From Prevotellaceae bacterium (lineage in GTDB: Bacteria; Bacteroidota; Bacteroidia; Bacteroidales; UBA932): 7,537 nucleotides of DNA. Shown piece after piece: positions 1 through 5,507 of this stretch (position 1 is its first letter; each line of letters starts with the position of its first letter). A model generated the notes under the pieces. That model was given only the letters and a program-made list of their open reading frames with translations, was not told the DNA's origin and searched no databases. Location: assembly GCA_031289995.1 (NCBI GenBank), contig JAITOI010000039.1:1-7537 (forward strand). Reading direction: 5' to 3'. A program made the position numbers and the translations under genes.

Positions 1-194
1 TCAACGATGCTCCACACCAGCGATACGGGCAAGCCGACCACAGACACGGACAGGATGAGCATCGCCGTGGCCGTGTTGCGGTGGCCAACGTAGAAGCGAT
101 GCAGCCCCAAAAATCCTAACAGCAGGCAGAACACCACAGCCACGCCCAGCACGCGCTTGTTGGCCTCGTAGCGGATAATTTTCGATGCGTTCAC
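1..194 (-). CDS. TM2-domain membrane protein (partial, C-terminal end cut by window edge)
   Basis: Read leftward from a GTG start, 64 codons are visible before the edge. After a polar N-terminus (VNASKIIRYEANKRV) comes a hydrophobic helix at about residues 15-31. The turn GLHRFYVGHRNTA (about 30-42) follows, then a second hydrophobic stretch at 44-64 ending in VWSIV. The HRFYxG turn between two helices, with a Trp near the end of helix 2, is the signature of the TM2 family, whose biochemical role is mostly unknown. The GTG overlaps the stop of the upstream S41 peptidase by 4 bases (GTGA). No ATG occurs nearby upstream in this frame, so translational coupling is likely. The protein should sit in the inner membrane as a two-helix hairpin. 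Function is not predictable; the family assignment is fairly secure, while the start and anything beyond the edge are less so. Confidence 0.83.
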   Translation of the reverse strand, partial: MNASKIIRYEANKRVLGVAVVFCLLLGFLGLHRFYVGHRNTATAMLILSVSVVGLPVSLVWSIV

Positions 195-1807
195 GGCGCG
201 TCGTTGTTGGCTTGTAGCACCTCTACGGCCTTTTGCAGCGTGTTGTCGATGGAGTCTAAGAAGGGGTAGAAGCCCTCGTCGTCGAGCGGGGTGCTGCGCC
301 CAATGAGGGCTTTGACTTGCGCCAGAATGATGCTGCTACTGGCTTTCCGATCGTCGGCGCTGCCGCGCACGCCGTTTTGCGTCGCGTAGGTGTGGAACAG
401 CTGCAGCAGGTTGCGGCGGTCGAGGTACTTGGTGAGCTCGTCGAAGGTGGTGAGCCTGCGCAGCTCGGCGCGGTGCTGGTCGGAGAAGCTAAGCGCGAAC
501 TTGTTGATGAGGCTGCGCCGCGTTACCATACGCAGGTACTTGTTGACGCCGGTGGTGTCGAGGGGCACAAACACGTCGGGCATAATGCCGCCGCCGCCAT
601 ACACCACCTTGCCTTTGGGCGTGGTGTAGCAGAGCGTGTCGGCCTGCCGAATGCTGTCGGCCACGTCCATTTCGCCGTGCTCGTAGCGGCGCTGAATTTC
701 GAAGAAGTAGTCCTCATACGAGCCGCTGGTGTAGGGTCGCTGGATGCAGCGTCCGGTGGGCGTGTAGTAGCGCGCCACGGTGAGGCGCATACCCGAGCCG
801 TCGCTAAACGGTATCGGCTCTTGCACCACGCCCTTGCCAAACGAGCGGCGGCCAACAATGGAGCCGCGGTCGTTGTCCTGAATGGCGCCCGACAGCACCT
901 CGCTGGCCGAGGCCGAGCCTTCGTCGATGAGCACCGCAACGGGCGTGCTGATGAGAGCGCCGTGGCGGTCGGCCATGTAGTTTTTGCGCGGTGAACCGTG
1001 TCCCTGCGTGTAGACAATGAGGTCGCCCGATTTGAGAAATTCGTTGGCAATGGAGCACGACTGGTCGAGGTAGCCGCCGCTGTTGCCCCGCAGGTCGAGC
1101 GCAAGCCGCGTCATGTTTTGCGTGCGGAGCTTTTCGACGGCGCGCATAAACTCCTCGTAGGTGTTGCGCGAGAAGGTAGAAATTTTGATGTAGCCCACGC
1201 TATCGTTGAGCATGTAGGCCACGTCCACGCTCTTGATGGGGATTTCGCCTCGCGTGATGGTGATGGGCACAAGGCTGCCTTCGTCCACGCGGTGGATGCC
1301 CACGGTAACCTTGGTTTTGCGCGGCCCGCGCAGCAAGCGCATCACGCTATCCTGCGGAATTTTTCGCCCCGCAATCACGCTGTCGTTGACGGTTACGATG
1401 CGGTCGCCGGCCAGCACCCCTGCCCGCTCGGAAGGCCCGCCCACAATGACGTTGATGACCACCACGGTGTCGGTAGCCATGTTGAAGACGACGCCAATGC
1501 CGTCGAAGTTGCCGTCGAGTGGCTCGTTGACGGCCTTCATGTTCGAGGCCGGAATGTAGGTGGAGTGCGGGTCGAGCGACTGTAGGATGTCCGTGATGGC
1601 GTTTTCCTCCACCTTTTTGGTGTCGATGGGGTCAACATATTCTCGGTCGATGTAGCTGAGCACCGCGTTTATTTTGTTCCATTTTTGCAGCGAGAGAAAC
1701 TGCTTTTCGATGTTCTTTTGTTGCACCCGTATGCCGAGTACAAACCCAAGCCCCAACAGGGCTACAGCCACGAGCGTGCTGGCTAAATGTTTTCCTTTTA
1801 TGGCCAT
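191..1807 (-). CDS. S41 family carboxy-terminal processing peptidase (CtpA/Prc-like)
   Basis: This is a 538-residue serine protease of the C-terminal processing (tail-specific) family. These act on the periplasmic side of the inner membrane and cleave near the C-termini of envelope proteins. A short basic N-terminus and one hydrophobic segment (about residues 8-27) look like a signal anchor. A PDZ domain lies at about 93-175 and includes the GIGVVF start and the GPSERAGVLAGD loop. The catalytic domain carries LRGNSGGYLD (239-248), GSASASE (297-303) and SFGKGVVQ (322-329). The expected catalytic set is Ser300, Lys325 and Gln329; the Ser-Lys spacing of 25 and Lys-Gln spacing of 4 match Prc and D1-protease homologues. 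A largely helical tail of about 120 residues follows GGIMPDVFVPLD. The ATG start precedes the anchor directly. It is the second gene of a leftward operon, 47 bases after the dCMP deaminase and overlapping the TM2 gene by 4. The physiological substrate cannot be read from the sequence. Confidence 0.95.
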   Translation of the reverse strand: MAIKGKHLASTLVAVALLGLGFVLGIRVQQKNIEKQFLSLQKWNKINAVLSYIDREYVDPIDTKKVEENAITDILQSLDPHSTYIPASNMKAVNEPLDGNFDGIGVVFNMATDTVVVINVIVGGPSERAGVLAGDRIVTVNDSVIAGRKIPQDSVMRLLRGPRKTKVTVGIHRVDEGSLVPITITRGEIPIKSVDVAYMLNDSVGYIKISTFSRNTYEEFMRAVEKLRTQNMTRLALDLRGNSGGYLDQSCSIANEFLKSGDLIVYTQGHGSPRKNYMADRHGALISTPVAVLIDEGSASASEVLSGAIQDNDRGSIVGRRSFGKGVVQEPIPFSDGSGMRLTVARYYTPTGRCIQRPYTSGSYEDYFFEIQRRYEHGEMDVADSIRQADTLCYTTPKGKVVYGGGGIMPDVFVPLDTTGVNKYLRMVTRRSLINKFALSFSDQHRAELRRLTTFDELTKYLDRRNLLQLFHTYATQNGVRGSADDRKASSSIILAQVKALIGRSTPLDDEGFYPFLDSIDNTLQKAVEVLQANNDAP

Positions 1808-1856
1808 AAATTCTTCGTTTTTTTATCGCTTTTATCAAAAATAATTTCTTCGTTTT
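1806..1856. repeat. Pair of 16-base imperfect direct repeats around the deaminase/peptidase gap
   Basis: On the plus strand ATAAATTCTTCGTTTT (1806-1821) and ATAATTTCTTCGTTTT (1841-1856) differ at one base and start 35 bases apart. Read as mRNA (minus strand), one copy begins within the deaminase stop codon and the other runs into the peptidase ATG. The bases between hold two GATAAAA copies. The stretch is AT-rich, so part of the similarity may come from composition alone. No function is assigned. Confidence 0.6.
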
Positions 1857-2277
1857 ACTCCTCCTCGATTTGCTCAACCTCAACGCCCGCGCGGCACAGC
1901 AGCTCTATGCCGTCGGTGCGATGGTAGCGCTCTGCAAACACCACGCGCCGGATGCCGGCCTGAATGATGAGCTTGGCGCACTCGAGGCAGGGCGACGAGG
2001 TGATGTAGAGCGTGGCGCCCGCGCTGCTGTTGTTCGACTTGGCCACCTTCGTGATGGCGTTGGCCTCGGCGTGCAGCACGTAGGCCTTGGTCACGTCGTT
2101 GTCCTCGCACTCGTTTTCAAAGCCCGACGGCGTGCCGTTGTAGCCGTCGGAAATTATCATGCGGTCCTTCACCATCAGCGCTCCCACTTGCCTGCGCTTG
2201 CAGTAGGAGTTCTGCGCCCACACCCGCGCCATGGCGAGGTAGCTCCGGTCAAACTGTTGCTGTTTACCCGTTTTCAA
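1855..2277 (-). CDS. dCMP deaminase family protein (ComEB-like), TTG start
   Basis: A cytosolic zinc enzyme of 140 residues, predicted to deaminate dCMP to dUMP and so feed thymidylate synthase. The cytidine/dCMP deaminase fold is shown by HAEANAI (His69, proton-shuttle Glu71) and SPCLECAKLI (Cys97, Cys100), which bind the catalytic zinc. The GYNGTPSGF block (45-53) is typical of dCMP deaminases rather than cytidine or tRNA deaminases. Cys26 and Cys57 might contribute to the second zinc site known in T4 dCMP deaminase, but this is tentative. The length fits the family. The start is TTG at 2277: an in-frame TAG lies five codons upstream, no ATG or GTG falls between, and the next in-frame ATG (residue 16) would delete the first helix. 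It is the first gene of the leftward operon, with a candidate promoter at 2337-2366. No gene-specific regulatory site is visible beyond that. Confidence 0.95.
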   Translation of the reverse strand: MKTGKQQQFDRSYLAMARVWAQNSYCKRRQVGALMVKDRMIISDGYNGTPSGFENECEDNDVTKAYVLHAEANAITKVAKSNNSSAGATLYITSSPCLECAKLIIQAGIRRVVFAERYHRTDGIELLCRAGVEVEQIEEE

Positions 2278-2336
2278 CGTTGCATCGAGCTAATTGTCTG
2301 TAATTTGCTTTGGCCTCATGGCCGAAAAAAAGTCTG

Positions 2337-2366
2337 CTAAGTTACACAAAAATCGGCAAGTGCAAA
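2337..2366 (-). promoter_or_regulatory. Candidate Bacteroidota-type promoter for the leftward dCMP deaminase operon
   Basis: On the minus strand, TTTG (2366-2363) is followed after 18 bases by TAACTTAG (2344-2337). This resembles the -33 TTTG / -7 TAnnTTTG arrangement, with one mismatch in the -7 box. Transcription would begin near 2330, giving a leader of roughly 50 bases before the TTG start. The imperfect box makes this only a candidate. Confidence 0.4.
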
Positions 2367-2385
2367 ATATTTAATTTAGAAATGC

Positions 2386-2393
2386 TACCTTTG
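2386..2393 (+). promoter_or_regulatory. -7 box (TACCTTTG) of the MIP18-porD-recN operon
   Basis: TACCTTTG, followed by CAC, matches the TAnnTTTG -7 element of the Bacteroidota primary sigma factor. It lies 24 bases before the chosen ATG at 2418, which implies a leader of about 18 bases. No good TTTG is seen at the -33 spacing; an AT-rich run (2364-2383) lies there instead. The box supports starting the gene at 2418 rather than at the upstream in-frame ATG. Confidence 0.65.
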
Positions 2394-2417
2394 CACGAAA
2401 ATTTTTGCCCAACCAGA

Positions 2418-2729
2418 ATGGATGTATTAGCAATTCAGAAGGAGATAGTACACGTGCTACGCAACATTTACGACCCCGAAATCCCCGTGAGTATTTACGA
2501 GCTGGGGCTGATTTACGACGTGAATGTGGGCGAGGACGGCAAGGTGACCATCACGATGACCCTCACCGCACCCAACTGCCCCATTGCCGACGAGATTGTG
2601 CTCAACGTGCGCGAGCATGTGGCGCAGGTGAAAGGCGTGGCGGAGGCCAACGTAAACCTCGTGTTCGAGCCGGAGTGGACCAAGGATATGATGAGCGACG
2701 AAGCCAGATTGCAGCTTGGATTTATGTAA
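2418..2729 (+). CDS. MIP18/DUF59 family Fe-S cluster assembly protein (SufT-like)
   Basis: A 103-residue single-domain cytosolic protein of the MIP18 (DUF59) family. Its members (SufT, the N-terminal domain of Mrp/ApbC relatives, eukaryotic CIA2) help insert or carry Fe-S clusters. Visible family features are IYDPEIPVSIYELGLIYDV (17-35), TLTAPNCPIADEI (48-60) with the conserved Cys54 implicated in cluster or target binding, a V-KGV core (71-74), and the C-terminal block FEPEWTKDMMSDEARLQLG (83-101). The ATG at 2418 gives the normal family length and sits just after a TACCTTTG box. An in-frame ATG at 2310 would add 36 unconserved residues. The gene leads a rightward operon with porD 23 bases downstream. 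A general Fe-S maturation role is well supported by family; its client proteins are unknown. Confidence 0.93.
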   Translation: MDVLAIQKEIVHVLRNIYDPEIPVSIYELGLIYDVNVGEDGKVTITMTLTAPNCPIADEIVLNVREHVAQVKGVAEANVNLVFEPEWTKDMMSDEARLQLGFM

Positions 2730-2752
2730 CACTAAACGAAAAATTTTTTGCG

Positions 2753-3679
2753 ATGCGCAACACGAAAAAGCACCCTCTTTTGCCGGCGGCGATACTCGCT
2801 GCAACCCTTGCGCTGGCTACGATTAGCGCAGGTGCGCAGGTGCGCTGCAACGTAACCGTCAACGCGCAAAAAATTGAGACCACCAACCGCGAAATTTTCG
2901 AGTCGTTGAAGAACGACATCGCCAACTTCGTGAACAACCGCACATGGACCAACCACACCTACAAATCGCACGAGCGCATCGACTGCAACTTCATCGTTAC
3001 GCTGGCCGAAAGCCCCGCCGAGGGCGAGTACAAGGGCACCATGCAGGTGCAGGCGCTGCGGCCGGTGTACGGCAGCGTGTACAAGAGCACCACCCTCAAC
3101 GCGCTCGACAACGAGGTGGAATTTGCGTACAAGGTAAACCAGCCCTTCGATTTCAGCGACAACACGCACGTGGACAACCTCACCTCGCTGCTGGCCTACT
3201 GGATTTACATCGTGCTGGGCATCGACTACGACACCTTTGCCCCGCAAGGCGGCACCGAGTGGTTTAAGCTCGCCGAGCGCGTGGTGCAAAACGCGCAGAG
3301 CGAATCGCGAGCCGGCTGGTCGTCGTCCGGAGGGCTAAGCCGCCGCAACCGATACTGGCTCGTGGAAAATATTTTGGGCGGCAAGTACGCCGAAGAGCGG
3401 GCGGCCTTCTACCTCTACCACCGCCTTGGCCTCGACGCAATGGGCACCTCGCCCGACGAGGCGCGCACGCAGGTCATGCAGGCGCTGCAAGGGATGCAGA
3501 AAATTTACACGACAAAACCCGACAACACGCTCTTCTTCTACATCATGTTTTTCGACGCAAAGGCCGACGAAATTGTCAACATTTTTTCGGAGGCCACGCC
3601 CAAAGAAAAGCAGGATGCCTACCAGCTGCTATCGGTCATCAACATCATCAACGAGCCTAAATATAAAAAGCTGAAGTAA
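2753..3679 (+). CDS. porD: Type IX secretion system protein PorD (DUF4835 family)
   Basis: A 308-residue secreted protein that I recognise as the DUF4835/PorD family, linked in Porphyromonas gingivalis to type IX secretion. Residues 1-28 form a classical signal peptide: a basic NTKKH start, a hydrophobic Leu/Ala core, and cleavage probably at AGA|Q before Gln29. The mature N-terminus QVRCNVTVNAQKIETTN is characteristic, as are WTNHTY (65-70), ERIDCNF (74-80), RPVYGSVYKS (103-112), LAYWIYIVLGIDYDTF (147-162) followed by APQGGTEWF, RRNRYWLVENIL (197-208) and FFDAKADEIVNIFS (266-279). Cys32 and Cys78 could pair in the periplasm. The length fits the family. The open frame extends upstream to 2405, but that part overlaps the MIP18 gene in another frame and would bury the signal peptide, so the ATG at 2753 is chosen. 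Its stop overlaps the recN ATG by one base. The molecular activity of PorD is unknown. Confidence 0.87.
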   Translation: MRNTKKHPLLPAAILAATLALATISAGAQVRCNVTVNAQKIETTNREIFESLKNDIANFVNNRTWTNHTYKSHERIDCNFIVTLAESPAEGEYKGTMQVQALRPVYGSVYKSTTLNALDNEVEFAYKVNQPFDFSDNTHVDNLTSLLAYWIYIVLGIDYDTFAPQGGTEWFKLAERVVQNAQSESRAGWSSSGGLSRRNRYWLVENILGGKYAEERAAFYLYHRLGLDAMGTSPDEARTQVMQALQGMQKIYTTKPDNTLFFYIMFFDAKADEIVNIFSEATPKEKQDAYQLLSVINIINEPKYKKLK

Positions 3680-5331
3680 TGCTGCACACCTTGCAAATAG
3701 AGAACTACGCGCTCATCGACAAGCTGGAAATTCAATTCGAGCAAGGCCTCAACATCATCACCGGCGAAACCGGCGCTGGCAAGTCCATCCTGCTCGGAGC
3801 GCTGGGGATGCTGCTGGGGCAACGCGCCGACACCGACGCGCTCAAGGACAAGGAGCGCAGCTGCGTGGTGGAGGGCGTGTTCCGCCTCGGCAGCCTCAAC
3901 CTCAAGCCCACCTTCGAGGCCTGCGGCATCGAGGAGAGCGGCGAGGTCATCATCCGCCGCGTCATCAGCGCTGCGGGCAAGTCGCGCTCCTTTGTCAACG
4001 ACGAACCGGTTACCCTTGCGGCGCTGAAAGAATTTGCCGAAAGGCTCGTGGACATTCACTCGCAGCACCAAAATATGCTGCTACAAAACGCCGCCTTTCA
4101 GCTCAACGTGGTCGATTCGCTGGCCGGCAACAAGCCGCTGCTCGACGCCTACCGCAACATTTTTGCTCAGCTCAAAACGGCAGAGCATCGGCTGCGCGAC
4201 TTGGAGGAGCAATCGCGGCAGCTCAAGAGCGATGCCGACTACTACACCCACCTGTTTGCGGAGCTCGATGCGGCCAAGCTACAGGCTGGCGAGCAGGCCG
4301 AGCTCGAGGACGAACAGCAGCAGCTCACGCACGCCGAAGAAATTGTGCGCACGTTTGCCAGCGTGCTGTCGCTGCTGCAATCCGACGATACCTGCGCCGC
4401 CAAAATGCTTCGCGAGGCCGCACTGCAGCTCGAAAAAATGGGTGCAGTGTTTGCCAAAGCCGAGCCGCTTGCCGAGCGCCTGCAAAGCGCGCTGATTGAC
4501 GTGAAGGACGTGGCGCACGAGGTGGAGGCCATTGCCGAAGGCACGGAGCTGAACGCCGCCCGCCTCAACGAAGTGAACGCCCGCCTCGACCTGATTTACG
4601 ACCTGCAAAAAAAGCACCGTGCGGCCACGCTCGACGAGCTGATTGCGGTGCGCGAGCAGCTGGCGCAAAAGGTGAATTTTGTGGGCAACATCGACGATCA
4701 AATAGAGGCTGCACGCAAGGAGCACAGCCGCCTGAGCGACGAAGCGCAGCGGCTGGCCGAGCGCCTGAGCGCAGCGCGGCGCAAGGTGTTTGCGGCCATC
4801 GAGCAGCACGTAGTGGCCACGCTCAAAGAGCTGGGTATGCCCAACGCCGTGATGAGGGTGGATTGCGCCAAGCTGCCGGCCCTTGCTGTGAGCGGGATGG
4901 ACGACCTGCGCTTCCTCTTTTCGGCCAACAAGGGGATGGCACCGCAGGACATCGTGAAGGTGGCATCAGGAGGCGAAATGTCGCGCCTGATGTTAAGCCT
5001 AAAGTCGCTGGTGGCCTTCACCGGCGAGCTACCCACCATCATTTTCGACGAAATCGACACCGGCGTTTCGGGCGAGGTTGCCGACCGCATGGGCAGCATT
5101 ATCAGCGAGCTGGGCAAGTTCATTCAGGTGGTCAACATCACCCACCTTCCGCAAATTGCGAGCAAGGGAAAAACGCACTTCCGCGTGTACAAGGATGAGT
5201 CGGGAGCTGGCGCCACCACTCATATTCGCCGCCTATCGCCCGAGGAACGCGTAACGGAAATTGCGAAAATGTTGAGCGGGCAAACGGTTACGGAGGCGGC
5301 GGTGAGGAATGCGAGGGAGATGCTGAGATGA
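3679..5331 (+). CDS. recN: DNA repair protein RecN (SMC-like ATPase)
   Basis: A full-length RecN of 550 residues, an SMC-like cytosolic ATPase that acts early at DNA double-strand breaks and supports RecA-dependent repair. The N-terminal half-domain has the Walker A motif GETGAGKS (29-36) and a VDIHSQHQ Q-loop region near 119-126. A long Glu/Gln/Leu-rich antiparallel coiled coil covers roughly 150-370. The C-terminal half-domain carries the ABC signature SGGEMSR (430-436), Walker B IIFDEIDTG (Asp457, Glu458), the VSGEVADRMG D-loop and the switch histidine in NITHLPQIA (His489). All ATPase residues look intact and the length matches E. coli RecN. The ATG shares its A with the porD stop (TAATG), so translation is probably coupled. 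No LexA-type SOS operator is evident in front of it, and expression probably comes from the operon promoter near 2386. Confidence 0.97.
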   Translation: MLHTLQIENYALIDKLEIQFEQGLNIITGETGAGKSILLGALGMLLGQRADTDALKDKERSCVVEGVFRLGSLNLKPTFEACGIEESGEVIIRRVISAAGKSRSFVNDEPVTLAALKEFAERLVDIHSQHQNMLLQNAAFQLNVVDSLAGNKPLLDAYRNIFAQLKTAEHRLRDLEEQSRQLKSDADYYTHLFAELDAAKLQAGEQAELEDEQQQLTHAEEIVRTFASVLSLLQSDDTCAAKMLREAALQLEKMGAVFAKAEPLAERLQSALIDVKDVAHEVEAIAEGTELNAARLNEVNARLDLIYDLQKKHRAATLDELIAVREQLAQKVNFVGNIDDQIEAARKEHSRLSDEAQRLAERLSAARRKVFAAIEQHVVATLKELGMPNAVMRVDCAKLPALAVSGMDDLRFLFSANKGMAPQDIVKVASGGEMSRLMLSLKSLVAFTGELPTIIFDEIDTGVSGEVADRMGSIISELGKFIQVVNITHLPQIASKGKTHFRVYKDESGAGATTHIRRLSPEERVTEIAKMLSGQTVTEAAVRNAREMLR

Positions 5332-5507
5332 ACGGAATTGGCCTGCGCAAAACAACAAGAAATCGCTCCGCGAAAGCGGAACGATTTTTTGTTGGAGACA
5401 ATACAAAAATGCCGACTGAGAATGTTAGCAATATCCTCTCAAAAGGTAATCGTTTTTTATTGAAACGCGATGGGGATAGGCAACAAAGTGCCGTTCCTGT
5501 GGGACTA
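5332..5507. other. Convergent intergenic region between recN and the glycosyltransferase
   Basis: These 176 bases lie between two converging genes. They contain the strong hairpin terminator at 5361-5390 and a weaker foldable stretch at 5432-5478. An open frame starts at 5328 overlapping the recN stop (ATGA), but it reads straight through the terminator and then antisense to the glycosyltransferase, so I do not call it a gene. No RNA gene is recognised. Confidence 0.7.
5361..5390 (+). terminator. Rho-independent terminator after recN, possibly bidirectional
   Basis: AATCGCTCCGC (5361-5371), a GAAA tetraloop (5372-5375) and GCGGAACGATT (5376-5386) form an 11-pair stem with one C-A mismatch. 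A run of six T (5385-5390) overlaps the stem end. The hairpin lies 30 bases after the recN stop. Read leftward, the stem is followed by a more broken T-rich tract (TTTCTTGTTGTTTT), so it could also end transcripts of the converging glycosyltransferase, about 120 bases past that stop. Confidence 0.9.

Larger units (their letters stand above)
2278..2417. other. Divergent intergenic region between dCMP deaminase and MIP18-family gene
   Basis: These 140 AT-rich bases separate two oppositely transcribed operons. They contain a clear TAnnTTTG box on the plus strand (2386-2393) and a weaker candidate on the minus strand (2337-2366). An ATG-initiated extension of the rightward gene back to 2310 is possible on paper. 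It would put the start upstream of the promoter box and has no family support. I see no small gene, riboswitch or RNA gene here. Confidence 0.7.

Noticed and set aside
317..994. Open frame of 225 codons on the plus strand, opposite the S41 peptidase
   Set aside because: It is antisense to a gene with intact catalytic motifs; its Val/Ala/His/Arg-rich composition is what GC-rich antisense frames give. No family resemblance seen.
2310..2417. N-terminal extension of the MIP18-family protein from the ATG at 2310
   Set aside because: The 36 extra residues match nothing in the family, and the TACCTTTG box at 2386-2393 would lie inside the coding sequence.
2405..2752. Upstream extension of the porD reading frame
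   Set aside because: It overlaps the MIP18 gene in another frame, is rich in Arg and low in conserved character, and would place the signal peptide in the middle of the protein.
2732..3289. Open frame of 185 codons on the minus strand opposite porD
   Set aside because: Antisense to a well-recognised PorD with a clean signal peptide; no independent support.
3560..3678. SOS operator or separate promoter for recN
   Set aside because: No clear TAnnTTTG box or palindromic operator is visible in the end of porD, and the TAATG overlap points to read-through from the operon promoter.
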